64,000 nt of DNA, from the NCBI RefSeq assembly GCF_003201835.2, contig NZ_CP029289.2, forward strand, positions 2,426,501 through 2,490,500, given 5' to 3'. This DNA is from Acidianus brierleyi. GTDB taxonomy: Archaea > Thermoproteota > Thermoprotei_A > Sulfolobales > Sulfolobaceae. Position numbers and translations under genes: made by a program. Below the pieces are notes generated by a model. The model did no database searches, was not told the DNA's origin, and saw nothing but the letters and a program-made list of their open reading frames with translations. This document shows positions 44,975-53,989 of this stretch, piece after piece (positions within the stretch are counted from its first letter, which is position 1; each line of letters opens with the position of its first letter).

Positions 44975-45569
44975 GATAAGCACCCACTGCTTTTTCCAAA
45001 AGTTCTTTTGCAACTTCTGGAGATATGATCTTTGAGCCTTGATATATTATTGCGTACATTGTAGCATAGGTCAGTTTAGCGATACCGCCATTTAGTTCTT
45101 TCCTCATAGTGTACAATAGGAAAGGCTTAACTGAAATTCCTTCTACGTAAGATTTGATAGCAGCATGAAAGAGAGTTTGTAATCCGTCTCTATACCGTAT
45201 AATTTGGTTCTGGGCAATTTTTTCGAAGACTGTCTTCTGTTCAATTACAGTGTATTTATTTTCGTAATCACTTACAGAAAATACAGTAGTTCCTGCAATT
45301 TCTACTTGTCTTCTTACGTCTTTTTTCCAAGATTTGTAAAAACGGTCATAAATATAGTCTTCTGCAGTATAAGTTACTTTACGTGTTTCATGGTTAGAAT
45401 TCGTTAGTCTATCAACTAGTTGAGTTACTGAAACCTGGTTAATACTATTGTTATGTTTTTTGCTTTCCCTACGACTTAACAATACATAGTCGTCAATGAT
45501 GATCTTAATTTGCTCTGCATAATATACTCTACACTGAAAGAGAGACGACATCGTCATCAGCTCCCTCAT
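44958..45569 (-). CDS. Orphan gene upstream of and coupled to cas6
   Basis: A 203-aa protein with no domain I recognise. It has a basic N-terminal third with helix-forming QIKIIIDDYVLLSRRESKKHNN, a central segment KSWKKDVRRQVEIAGTTVFSV, and a hydrophobic C-terminal helix pair (LTYATMYAIIYQGSKII). There is no cysteine cluster or P-loop. The last 17 nt overlap the cas6 frame. Because it precedes cas6 and faces the effector operon, a CRISPR-related job is likely, but none can be named. Start ATGs exist at residues 1, 5 and 7. Confidence 0.6.
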   Translation of the reverse strand: MRELMTMSSLFQCRVYYAEQIKIIIDDYVLLSRRESKKHNNSINQVSVTQLVDRLTNSNHETRKVTYTAEDYIYDRFYKSWKKDVRRQVEIAGTTVFSVSDYENKYTVIEQKTVFEKIAQNQIIRYRDGLQTLFHAAIKSYVEGISVKPFLLYTMRKELNGGIAKLTYATMYAIIYQGSKIISPEVAKELLEKAVGAYRETFS

Positions 45570-46335
45570 TGTACAGTCGATAAACTTTCTAAATTAACAA
45601 CGTTCTTGTTGTATGTTTTCAAAAATAGTCTTATATTTAATTCGAAATTATATGACGTACGAATCATTTTTCCACACTACTAAATCATAGTAAAAGGCTA
45701 ATATAAGCTTTTCTTTTTAATTATTGCTTATAGAAATCTAATTTTGAATACTATATTGTGTAATACCTGGTACATTTGTCATATATTTATGTTTCAAGAT
45801 TTTCCAAAATTTCTTATCTTTAGTCTTATTTTGAAATAATAAGTTATATATTAAATTAAATATTTTATAAAAATCAAATTTCCATGTTCGTTAAAAAAAA
45901 GGTACAAAAATGCGGTCATTAAAAAGGAATCTTACGTTATATATTTTCGTTAAGCCTATCAATTCATTTATGGACAATTATTATTCACGAATTAGTTTAT
46001 AAGTATATATGAAGTTATAATGAGTTGATTTATGATTTTAATAGTAGCTCCATAAAATTCTTACTCATTTAAATAACGTAAAATCAGGAGTAATAAGACA
46101 ATAACTTTCTGGAAAAATTAACTTTTATGAGTCTCAATAAGAACATGAAAAAAGGAGCAATATAAATCCTATGAATACTCAACTCCGTAACAATGAGATC
46201 TAATAAACACTTTTTATTTGGACACGCACATTTTGAGAAATCTTCAAAAATCATAACGTATACTTTTATCGATATCTTTAAATAATAGGATCTTCGAGTA
46301 ATTATTACCCTATAATGATTTATTTTTAGTAACCT
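45570..46335. other. Divergent intergenic region between cas6 and type III-D units
   Basis: About 770 nt, extremely AT-rich. A minus-strand frame covering 46084-46443 runs through low-complexity sequence and into the Cas11 gene and is judged spurious. Promoters for both directions must lie here; apart from the TATA box at 46336 I see no repeats or hairpins of note. Confidence 0.45.
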
Positions 46336-46348
46336 TTTTATAATATAA
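46336..46348 (+). promoter_or_regulatory. TATA box of the type III-D effector operon
   Basis: TTTTATAATATAA lies about 40-50 nt upstream of ATG 46386, followed by GGTGG six nt before the ATG as a ribosome binding site. This is a leadered transcript, unlike most genes in the window. Confidence 0.5.
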
Positions 46349-46385
46349 TCCACAATGACTTTATATAGAAAATTTAGGTGGAAAA

Positions 46386-46814
46386 ATGTCTCAAGGTACT
46401 CAAAATAAATCCCAAAATTCAGATTTATACGATAATTTGGCAAAAGTAGTAGTTAAGGCTAAACAGGAAGGTTTTTCGTCATCTCAAGTTAACAGTTTCT
46501 TGGAATATTCACAATCTACTACAGATAAGAACGAATTATTCGTCTTTATAATGAGACAGGCCGAAAGAGGCGAATACACAGAAACTGCTAGGTTAATGCT
46601 GAGCTATCTTAAAGATAAGGATATGTCAGAAATAAGGAAGTTTATCGGACTATTAAAGTGGTTAATGGAAGCAATAGGAAACATTAATGTACCTTCTAAT
46701 ATTAATAATTTTGAATCATTGATTGACCTCTATATTAAGAACGTTAACAGTAATCCAGGCTATTCTGGACATTCTAAATATCAAGGTGGGTCTCATGGAT
46801 ATAGTAGGAGCTGA
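46386..46814 (+). CDS. Type III-D small subunit, Csm2/Cas11-like
   Basis: The 142-aa all-helical protein (DLYDNLAKVVVKAKQEGFSSSQVNSFLEY, ELFVFIMRQAERG, IGLLKWLMEAIGN) has a disordered Gly/Ser/His tail. Size, helix content and position as first gene of the operon fit the Cas11 small subunit (Csm2 equivalent), which lines the inner filament of the effector complex and contacts crRNA-bound target. From memory, S. solfataricus Sso1424 occupies this place. GGTGG precedes the ATG. It overlaps the next gene by 20 nt. Confidence 0.72.
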   Translation: MSQGTQNKSQNSDLYDNLAKVVVKAKQEGFSSSQVNSFLEYSQSTTDKNELFVFIMRQAERGEYTETARLMLSYLKDKDMSEIRKFIGLLKWLMEAIGNINVPSNINNFESLIDLYIKNVNSNPGYSGHSKYQGGSHGYSRS

Positions 46815-47481
46815 TTTCAATAATCTATCTTCAATAATTGACATTTCTGGACAACTTGTTAACGAATCTCCTTTAAGAGTAGGAGGAGGTAGGGGAAACA
46901 AATTTGATTCTGCTGCAGATTCTCCAATAATTACTATGGGTAACATTCCTTTCATCCCAGGCTCTACTTTAAAAGGAGCCTTAAGGTCTCTCGCTGAAGC
47001 CTATGCAAATAGTATGGGTTGGAAAGTTGTCTATCCGTATGAAGATAAGGAAAACGAACTTAACGATTGTATTACATGCATCTTATTCGGCTCTAAAAAA
47101 GTAGCTTCTAGAGTTTATTTATTTGATTCTCCTTTAAAGGGAGATGTTAGAACCGGGATAAGGACTATGGTTGCAATTAACAGAGTTTTTGGAGCTCAAC
47201 AACCTAAAATGTTATATATTTTAGATTATATAGAGCCTAATTCTATTTTTGACTTCAAAATGAGAATAATTAACCTTGACATTATTAATGGGGAGAACGA
47301 AGAGTGGAAGAAGAAAGGAGTGCAAATAATGAATTTCCTTATATCTCAATTAAAGGAAGGAATAATGATAGGTTCTAGGAAAAGCACTGGTTACGGTTTA
47401 GTTAAGCTTAATGACGCTAAGTATGTTTTAAAGAAGTTGGATAACGGAGAGATGAAGATAATTAAGGAGGGATCATTATGA
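46795..47481 (+). CDS. Cas7-group RAMP (Csm3-like), probable RNA-cleaving subunit
   Basis: The 228-aa protein starts at ATG 46795 (MDIVGADFNNLSSIIDISGQL). It contains LRVGGGRGNKFDSAADSPII, then IPFIPGSTLKGALRSLAE, and a C-terminal GSRKSTGYGLVKL. The Asp in KFDSAADSP matches the position of the catalytic Asp of Csm3, so this subunit probably cuts target RNA at 6-nt spacing. The cysteines DCITCILFG form half of the zinc-binding insertion typical of Csm3. The stop overlaps the next ATG (ATGA). Confidence 0.82.
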   Translation: MDIVGADFNNLSSIIDISGQLVNESPLRVGGGRGNKFDSAADSPIITMGNIPFIPGSTLKGALRSLAEAYANSMGWKVVYPYEDKENELNDCITCILFGSKKVASRVYLFDSPLKGDVRTGIRTMVAINRVFGAQQPKMLYILDYIEPNSIFDFKMRIINLDIINGENEEWKKKGVQIMNFLISQLKEGIMIGSRKSTGYGLVKLNDAKYVLKKLDNGEMKIIKEGSL

Positions 47482-48323
47482 CTTTCTTAATAAGAAAGGA
47501 TATTTTTGCAAGAAGAGTAAAGATTTACGGTAAGATTGAGACTTTAGCCCCTTTAAGGATAGGAAAAGGCAGAGGAGAGACTAATCCAGAATCTGCTGCT
47601 ACAATGCAGATTATAAGGACTTACGACGAAAAGCCTTTGATTCCTGGCAGCAGTTGGAAGGGAATTTTTAGATCTACTGGAGAGAAAATAGCCAAAGAAA
47701 AAGGAATTTTCACTTGTACTGGTTTAACTAGGCAAACTTGTATGGATAAGATTTTAAATCAAGTTCAGTCATTGATGTCAAAAGACATTGATGAGGCTGT
47801 AAAATTAGTATGGGATGAAACTTGCATTAATTGCAAGATTTTTGGAGCACCTTCTCTTTATTCTGCAATTTCATTATTTGACTCAGTGGCTGAAAAATTC
47901 AATATAGGATATAGGCCTATGATAGCTATAAGTAGGGATACGGGAGCAGTAACTAAAAGTGCATTAGCTACAACAGAATACGTTGAGCCAGGATCAATTT
48001 TCCCTTTTCTACTAATAGGGAATAATCTTCCAAATTATGCTATAGGTTACATTATCAAGATCATGAGATACATTAATGAGGGTTTAGTACAGATAGGAGG
48101 AAATAAGAGCAGGGGTTTCGGATTTATAACTTTCTCTAAATTAAGTCTAGAAGTAAGTGACTATAGAGACGGTAAGTTAAAGGCTATAGACGACCTCGAT
48201 AAGGAAGTAAATATAGAGTTACCTAAAGATTCTGAAGGTAAAGATTTCTTCTCAAAAACAAAGCCTCTGGAGGAAGTGTTCGATAATGCAAAGATTACCT
48301 TCCCACACAATAATTTACACTAA
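47478..48323 (+). CDS. Cas7-group RAMP (Csm3-like) 2
   Basis: The 281-aa product has LRIGKGRGETNPESAATMQI, IPGSSWKGIFRSTGE, a zinc-binding TGLTRQTCMDKI...DETCINCKIFG insertion and a Gly-rich GGNKSRGFGFITF C-terminal loop. At the Csm3 catalytic position there is Glu/Ser rather than a clear Asp, so its cleavage ability is doubtful. It is a backbone subunit of the crRNA filament. The C-terminus (FFSKTKPLEEVFD) extends beyond the core. Confidence 0.82.
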   Translation: MTFLIRKDIFARRVKIYGKIETLAPLRIGKGRGETNPESAATMQIIRTYDEKPLIPGSSWKGIFRSTGEKIAKEKGIFTCTGLTRQTCMDKILNQVQSLMSKDIDEAVKLVWDETCINCKIFGAPSLYSAISLFDSVAEKFNIGYRPMIAISRDTGAVTKSALATTEYVEPGSIFPFLLIGNNLPNYAIGYIIKIMRYINEGLVQIGGNKSRGFGFITFSKLSLEVSDYRDGKLKAIDDLDKEVNIELPKDSEGKDFFSKTKPLEEVFDNAKITFPHNNLH

Positions 48324-48342
48324 TAGAAGTCTACCTCAAATA

Positions 48343-49101
48343 ATGAAGGTCCAGATGACCTTGAGCGTTATTTCAGAATATCTTCACATTTCAGAAGATC
48401 CAAAACCTTTACCTTCAGTTAAAGTAAAAGGTGACGTATCAAAGGTTATTAATGAATTCATTTCGAGTAAGAACCCTAACCTAGACGCTTACTTTGAAAG
48501 AGATTACGTAAAATTCATGAGCACAGAAAAAGGTTTAGTAATCCCAGGAAATACTGTAAAAGGAGCAATAAGGAGCAGGTTAGAATTATTAATGGATTGT
48601 GCATGCTATGATTCCTTAGGAAATAGACCTTCTAAGAGTAAAAGCAATAGATACATAAGTATTTATCATCCTAGGAGGAAAAATAGCGATAGATTCGATC
48701 AATATAAGAGCAAATATATTTGTTACGTTTGCAATCTTTTTGGGAATGCTGGATTAGCTAGCAGAGTTAATTTCAGTGACTTAGAATTTCAAGAAGGTAA
48801 AGTGGATTTTGTACCAATAAAAGGCACACTCTACGAAGTTGTAAGAAAAGGCTCTATTTTTAAGGGCAATGTAATATTGGATAATCCTCAACCGCACGAA
48901 ATAGGTATGCTACTTTACGGTTCAGGATATAGAGGACAAGGTAAATGGAAAACCTTGTTATTGGGAAGATTTAAATATGAAATGAAAGAATTCGGAAGAA
49001 TTAAATTCAATATTCAAATTAACAACGCTGATTCTTATCTTAATTCTTTTTTAACCTTACATAAGGGTCACGTCCACGACGTAGAGGAGGATTGGAAATG
49101 A
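48343..49101 (+). CDS. Cas7-group RAMP 3
   Basis: The 252-aa protein begins MKVQMTLSVISEYLHIS. It has LVIPGNTVKGAIRSRLE, cysteines CACYD and CYVCNLFGNAGLASRV (zinc-binding insertion), and a GSGYRGQGKWKTLLL Gly-rich loop. A longer frame from 48286 would overlap the previous gene by 38 nt and adds residues that are only an out-of-frame reading of it, so 48343 is preferred. No catalytic Asp is evident. Its stop overlaps the next ATG as ATGA. Confidence 0.78.
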   Translation: MKVQMTLSVISEYLHISEDPKPLPSVKVKGDVSKVINEFISSKNPNLDAYFERDYVKFMSTEKGLVIPGNTVKGAIRSRLELLMDCACYDSLGNRPSKSKSNRYISIYHPRRKNSDRFDQYKSKYICYVCNLFGNAGLASRVNFSDLEFQEGKVDFVPIKGTLYEVVRKGSIFKGNVILDNPQPHEIGMLLYGSGYRGQGKWKTLLLGRFKYEMKEFGRIKFNIQINNADSYLNSFLTLHKGHVHDVEEDWK

Positions 49102-49253
49102 TTCTCTGTTTTAAAAGAGATTTGAGTGTTGAAATAAATGGAACTGAATGTGTAACAAAAGTTGAAGTTGAGGAGGAAAAATTCAACGATAAATATCGTA
49201 TAAAATACAAAGATCTCCATTATGTTGAAGAAAAGGTGATGAGAAATTATTAG
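49098..49253 (+). CDS. Short coupled frame, possibly the 5' end of cas10
   Basis: A 51-codon frame (MILCFKRDLSVEINGTEC...VEEKVMRNY) begins at an ATGA overlap with the preceding stop, so it is surely translated. It ends at 49253. The cas10 frame becomes open at 49243, one base out of register, and has no start codon of its own until TTG 49390. The simplest reading is that these 51 codons are the N-terminus of Cas10 separated by a one-base frameshift; a separate mini-protein is the alternative. Confidence 0.5.
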   Translation: MILCFKRDLSVEINGTECVTKVEVEEEKFNDKYRIKYKDLHYVEEKVMRNY

Positions 49254-49389
49254 AGGAGTTTATAGACCATTAAAAAAAGAAGTAGATTTTGCTGACGAAG
49301 GAAAAAACAATCAAGCGTTTAAAAAGCTAATAGACTTAACTGTAAAGTCAATATTAATACTCTCTGGAAATATTAATACTCCAGAAGAT

Positions 49390-51651
49390 TTGGCTAACGC
49401 TTTAGCAGATACTATCTCCCTAGTCTATAAGGCCCCTATGGTTCTCCCTCCTTTACCTTATACATCTAAAGATAATTCAATAATTACTAATAATTTTGAT
49501 TATCTTACAGCATATGTAATTAATAGATACATTAAAAATATAAAACCTTCAGAAATTCTTGACATGAAAGCTGATAATCTCACAAAAATATTAAAATATA
49601 GTTCCTATACTGATATTGAAGAGATTTATGAGGCCCTTCTCTCAACTCCTGCAGATACAAGGCCTGGAAAGAACTTTTCTTCATTAGCTGCTCATATGAA
49701 TCTAACTTCATTAATAGGTTGGTTAATATTTGGTGAAGCTAAGGATATACCTTATTATAGATTAGCAGCTATACTCCACGACGTAGGAAAGATAATTAAA
49801 CCTGAAGCACATCTTGACGGAGCTAGCTTATTCTTTAATGAAGTGATTCAAAAGGTAAAGGAAGAAGGAGTAAAGGGAAACATTATTGATTATTTAGGAG
49901 TAGTAAAGGACAGAGTTGAAAAGCATCATTCCTTAGATTTCAAACCAGATCATATAGCTGCAGAAAATGAGAGGTTTCCTAATGAGAAAATTGAGGAAGT
50001 CTTCTCTAAAAATGAGGAATGTTCACCGTTTTCTGAAATGCTTAACCAAAAAAGCACTGCAGATTCTATAAATATTGAGAATAAATGGATAAAGGAACTA
50101 GGAGAAGAGGAATATAGGAAAAGATATTCAAAATGTTCAGCTTTAGCTTACGATCATATTATGCAAAATAAAGGCGAGAAGAAAATTGAAAACAATAAAG
50201 TTAATGGATACATATATTATATTAATTTCCCTGGAGTTCAATCTTTTATTGAGTACTTTAGCAATCTAAAGGACATTTCCACTGCTAGTTTTATGGTAGA
50301 TTTCATAGTATCTACTCTACCTTTTGTGCACTTCGACAATCTACTTCAGAAAACAAGACTTCCTCTAGAGGCTTTGCTTGCAGTTAGTGGAGGACATTCG
50401 ATTCTAGTAGGAAGATCAGATGTAGAACCAGAGAAATTTATTGATGACTTAAAAAACGATTCGTTATTAAGGGATCTAGATATAGAACTTCCCATTACTT
50501 ATAAACCATTCTTCGTTAACGAGAATCTAGCTTCTTATGACGTTATCTCCGATCTAATGAGAGAATCTCAATTTAATAGTTTGAAATTTAAAGGTTCTAA
50601 AATACTTTCCCTTGGATTACACAGGATATGCGATAACTGCAAAGAAAGGCCTGCAGTAGACAAGGTCGGTGAGGAATACCTATGTTCAAGATGTAAAACC
50701 ATAAAGGATTTTGCTAATAAAAGAGGATTTTCTGCCAGAGTAAAACCTAAGTATATTATATGCAATAAGGAGGTAGATATAGGATATAATGGAATAGATC
50801 CTATGGTTTTCATTTCTGGAGGCAATTCAGACGATGATCCTAGGTACGTAAGCATAATAAAATTTGACGCTAATGATGCGTCAATGTATTTTGCCAACAC
50901 ATTAACGTGGAGCGAATACGTCGATAAGAGTTTCTACACCGATTATTGGATAAAGAAAAGTTTGAGAGAGACAGCCAAAGAATATTACAATAAAAATCAA
51001 GAAATGGTAAAAAGATTAATAGCAGGAATTCAATTCTTGGGAGGAGATGAGGGTCTACTCATATCTCCTGCATTAATTTCCATCAATTTCATGATAGACA
51101 TGATAAAAAAAGTATATAGGAACACTGGAGTTACGTTTAAAGTTGGAATAGTTACAGTAAAACCTGATCACCCAGTACAATTTGCAGTATCTACTGCGGA
51201 AAAAATAATGGACGAGGCAAAAATAGAAAAAGATGAGGTAAATATTGATAGGAATTCCATTGGAATACTAGTTTCGCCATCTTTTGTTTCTCCATCAGCC
51301 ATAAGAAGCTTCCAAAGATTTGGAGATTTCACAATACTTTCCTATAAAAATACTATTAGCGAAGTCGAGGACATTTTAAACGACGTAAAAGTGGATATTT
51401 CAGGCAAGGACGAAAATTTTAAGGATTTTGTGAGAGAAATGGAAAGTATTGTACAATTTCTATATATGCATAAAAACATTAATGAAACAATTATTTATTT
51501 AATTAGAGAAAGGGTTAGACACAAGGAATATTCTCAACTTATAGACAAGATTCTTAAAAGTTATAAAATCGATGAAAAGAAAATCAATATATTAGATATT
51601 TATTTTATTTTGAAAAGTATTGATTCCGGATTTTCCAAGGTGAGAGAATGA
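49390..51651 (+). CDS. cas10: Cas10, large subunit of the type III-D complex
   Basis: The protein has at least 753 aa from TTG 49390; the same frame is open and protein-like back to 49243 (RGVYRPLKKEVDFADEG). An HD-type motif LAAILHDVGKII lies near residue 135. A zinc ribbon CDNCKERP...CSRCKTI is near 415-440. The palm-domain motif is FLGGDEGLL (551-554), GGDE in place of the usual GGDD. Helical domain 4 ends the protein. Cas10 with an active palm makes cyclic oligoadenylate upon target binding; whether GGDE does so is open. The stop overlaps the next ATG. Confidence 0.88.
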   Translation: MANALADTISLVYKAPMVLPPLPYTSKDNSIITNNFDYLTAYVINRYIKNIKPSEILDMKADNLTKILKYSSYTDIEEIYEALLSTPADTRPGKNFSSLAAHMNLTSLIGWLIFGEAKDIPYYRLAAILHDVGKIIKPEAHLDGASLFFNEVIQKVKEEGVKGNIIDYLGVVKDRVEKHHSLDFKPDHIAAENERFPNEKIEEVFSKNEECSPFSEMLNQKSTADSINIENKWIKELGEEEYRKRYSKCSALAYDHIMQNKGEKKIENNKVNGYIYYINFPGVQSFIEYFSNLKDISTASFMVDFIVSTLPFVHFDNLLQKTRLPLEALLAVSGGHSILVGRSDVEPEKFIDDLKNDSLLRDLDIELPITYKPFFVNENLASYDVISDLMRESQFNSLKFKGSKILSLGLHRICDNCKERPAVDKVGEEYLCSRCKTIKDFANKRGFSARVKPKYIICNKEVDIGYNGIDPMVFISGGNSDDDPRYVSIIKFDANDASMYFANTLTWSEYVDKSFYTDYWIKKSLRETAKEYYNKNQEMVKRLIAGIQFLGGDEGLLISPALISINFMIDMIKKVYRNTGVTFKVGIVTVKPDHPVQFAVSTAEKIMDEAKIEKDEVNIDRNSIGILVSPSFVSPSAIRSFQRFGDFTILSYKNTISEVEDILNDVKVDISGKDENFKDFVREMESIVQFLYMHKNINETIIYLIRERVRHKEYSQLIDKILKSYKIDEKKINILDIYFILKSIDSGFSKVRE

Positions 51652-52235
51652 AATTCGAAGTTCATTTAAAAAACCTAAGTTCTTTAACTATAGGTAATAG
51701 TTCAAGAATAGCTTACGTAGATATAGGATTTAACGATATGGGTATCCCAGGCTCAAGCATTAAAGGAGCAATGAGAACTGCAATATCTTGGGCAATAAAA
51801 AACGGATTAGTTAGAGAATTCACTTCCTGCGGTGAAGTAAGGCCAGAAAAAATAATAGAAGCACATAAGAAAGGAGTATGTGACGTATGTAAGCTGTTTG
51901 GATATCCAGATCACGAAGGCATACTAAGAGTATCTTCAATCAGCATAAATAAAATAAACGTCCTTACAAGGGTTTCAATAAAAGACGATACTAATACTTC
52001 AAAAGAACATGCATTATTTAAACAAGAAGTCATCCCTCCAAATCAAGACTTTACTTTCGAAGTAGAGCTCTACACTCAAGATTGCAGGATGCTAGAATTA
52101 ACTTTATTGTCACTATATTTCTTAAGGCTCTGGAGGTTAGGGAGAGGAGGAATGATAGATTTAAAGATCGATGAAATAAAGGAATGTCCTTCTTTAGAAA
52201 TAAAGAAATATTTAGGTGATTGGTTATGGCAATAA
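51648..52235 (+). CDS. Cas7-group RAMP 4
   Basis: A compact 195-aa subunit: LTIGNSSRIAYVDIGFNDMG, IPGSSIKGAMRTAISWA, CDVCKLFGYPDHEG and LWRLGRGGMIDLKID (Gly-rich loop). It lacks the extended catalytic loop of Csm3, so a structural role is likely. ATG 51648 overlaps the cas10 stop as ATGA, and the gene runs 10 nt into the next. Confidence 0.8.
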   Translation: MKFEVHLKNLSSLTIGNSSRIAYVDIGFNDMGIPGSSIKGAMRTAISWAIKNGLVREFTSCGEVRPEKIIEAHKKGVCDVCKLFGYPDHEGILRVSSISINKINVLTRVSIKDDTNTSKEHALFKQEVIPPNQDFTFEVELYTQDCRMLELTLLSLYFLRLWRLGRGGMIDLKIDEIKECPSLEIKKYLGDWLWQ

Positions 52236-53149
52236 TTCTCAGAATAACGCCAAAAGAACCTATTTCCTTCTACACTAGAGCTATAAAGACATATTACTAC
52301 ACTACGAAAGACTATATTCCTGCAACGACATTGAGGGGAGCATTACTAGAATCTTATCTAAGAAATAGTGGCGATTTGTACAAGAAAATATCAGACTTTT
52401 ACGTCAGTCCTGCCTTTCCCTTGAACTCTGCCCCTTCTCACCCATTTTTACCTGCTATTTCAAGAAAAAGTGAAGATTTCGTAGAAGAACCGAATTCACT
52501 TCAAATTAAAAATTTACAAAACGATTTAGAAAGAACGTTAAATGAGATAAAAGAGAAATATTCTAAGGATCAATATCCAAAACCAAAAACTGGAACTATT
52601 GTTAAATTAGAAAACACAAATTCTATTCCATATAAATATAAAAGTTTTGGATTTAATTCAATAATTAATATGCATGTAGCTATAAACAAATTCCACGGAG
52701 CGTCTGAATCAGGAATGCTATTTGCTTATGAATATAAGGAAGTTGGAGATTTATGGGCTATTGCAAGCGAAGATTTGGGAGTAAATGAGGCTTATATTGG
52801 AAAATCCAGATATAAAGGAGCAGGAAAAGTTGAAGTAAAGAAAGTTAAAGAATACGAAATACCTAATCCTAATGAAGGAGATTGGGCATACTGCCTAAGT
52901 CCTTGTATAGAAAAATTCCTTGACAAATCATTCTTCGAATACGAAGAAGCCTTAGGTAAAGAAGAACTGTATAATGCCTGGTTTACTTACAAAGATCTAA
53001 TGGGGAGAAAACCATTATTGAAAGTCCTATCTCCAGGATCTATAGTAAAAATAAAGAAGATTTATAATATAGACGAATTAAAACCGGCAGGACTCAATTT
53101 CATAATAAAAATAAACGACTTAGGATCATTCTTACGTGGGGTGCAATAA
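52226..53149 (+). CDS. RAMP protein, Cas5/Csx10- or Csm4/5-like
   Basis: The 307-aa protein starts MAIILRITPKEPISFYTRAIKTYYYTT, with IPATTLRGALLESYLRN as the RAMP helix motif and IGKSRYKGAGKVEV as the Gly-rich loop. A cysteine pair YCLSPC lies near 228. The longer, two-lobed arrangement and the absence of a Cas7 zinc insertion fit the Cas5-like subunit that holds the crRNA handle (Csx10 in type III-D), although a Csm5-like cap is possible. ATG 52226 is preferred over TTG 52220. Confidence 0.68.
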   Translation: MAIILRITPKEPISFYTRAIKTYYYTTKDYIPATTLRGALLESYLRNSGDLYKKISDFYVSPAFPLNSAPSHPFLPAISRKSEDFVEEPNSLQIKNLQNDLERTLNEIKEKYSKDQYPKPKTGTIVKLENTNSIPYKYKSFGFNSIINMHVAINKFHGASESGMLFAYEYKEVGDLWAIASEDLGVNEAYIGKSRYKGAGKVEVKKVKEYEIPNPNEGDWAYCLSPCIEKFLDKSFFEYEEALGKEELYNAWFTYKDLMGRKPLLKVLSPGSIVKIKKIYNIDELKPAGLNFIIKINDLGSFLRGVQ

Positions 53150-53150
53150 A

Positions 53151-53939
53151 ATGAAATTTTACTTATTTAATCTAATTTTCAAAACAAGCGGATTAAGGAT
53201 AGGAGGAGAAACAGATAAGAAAGTACTATATTTCCTAAAATACGATGAGATGTACGTTATACCATTTAGCTCATGGAAAGGATCGTTCAAAAGGATAAGC
53301 GAATATGTAGCAAAGTCAATGAAAATAGGTAGTTCAGATAAACACAAAGATGATAGACATGAAGGTTATACCGATAACGAAATCGAGGACATACTTCAAT
53401 CAATTAAACAGAAAGGCGATAAAATAAGAGGAGAAGAAATTGAAAGCGATAAATACCCGAATTTGTCATCAATATTTTCGCCAAATAACGAATATAGTGT
53501 AAGAGATGTAGAAGATAAAATAAGAGAATACATTGCCTCAATTAAGTGCCCTATAGATGGACTTTACGGTTCTAATTTCTTTGCCTCAAAATTAACATTT
53601 AGCGATTCAGTATTTCATGAAAATGGAACATTCCTAACTCACGTAACAATAGATAGAATGAAAATGAAAGCATATGAAGAAGACAAGGGAGGTCACCTAT
53701 TTGACGAGGAGGTTTTAAGGCCACAAAAAATTGAGCTTAAAATTATTCTTAGAATACCTAATGAAAACGAATTAAAAGTATGGAAGAATACACTAAAGTT
53801 TATAAATACTGAAGGATTACAGATAGGTGGCGGAAAATCAAGAGGATTAGGAATGCTTACACTGGATAAAGAAAGTACATTTGACGAAATTGAAAATTTT
53901 AACAAAATAAGTTATAGCATAAAAGATATTCTTAAATAA
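53151..53939 (+). CDS. Cas7-group RAMP 5 (terminal gene)
   Basis: The 262-aa protein starts MKFYLFNLIFKTSGLRIGGETDKK, followed by IPFSSWKGSFKRISEYV and ending with a strong Gly-rich loop EGLQIGGGKSRGLGMLTL. A charged insertion at about residues 60-130 (HKDDRHEGYTDNE, KGDKIRGEE) is unusual. ATG 53151 follows the previous stop by 1 nt; GTG 53136 is less likely. It is the last gene of the effector operon, 50 nt before the leader-distal end of the array. Confidence 0.8.
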   Translation: MKFYLFNLIFKTSGLRIGGETDKKVLYFLKYDEMYVIPFSSWKGSFKRISEYVAKSMKIGSSDKHKDDRHEGYTDNEIEDILQSIKQKGDKIRGEEIESDKYPNLSSIFSPNNEYSVRDVEDKIREYIASIKCPIDGLYGSNFFASKLTFSDSVFHENGTFLTHVTIDRMKMKAYEEDKGGHLFDEEVLRPQKIELKIILRIPNENELKVWKNTLKFINTEGLQIGGGKSRGLGMLTLDKESTFDEIENFNKISYSIKDILK

Positions 53940-53989
53940 TATTCCAATTTTTTGTGGATTTATTATACCGAGTTTTCCTATCATTTTCT

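Noticed and set aside
46084..46443. 119-codon minus-strand frame upstream of and into the Cas11 gene
   Set aside because: It runs through very AT-rich, low-complexity DNA, has no recognisable domain, and overlaps the start and ribosome site of a well-supported cas gene.
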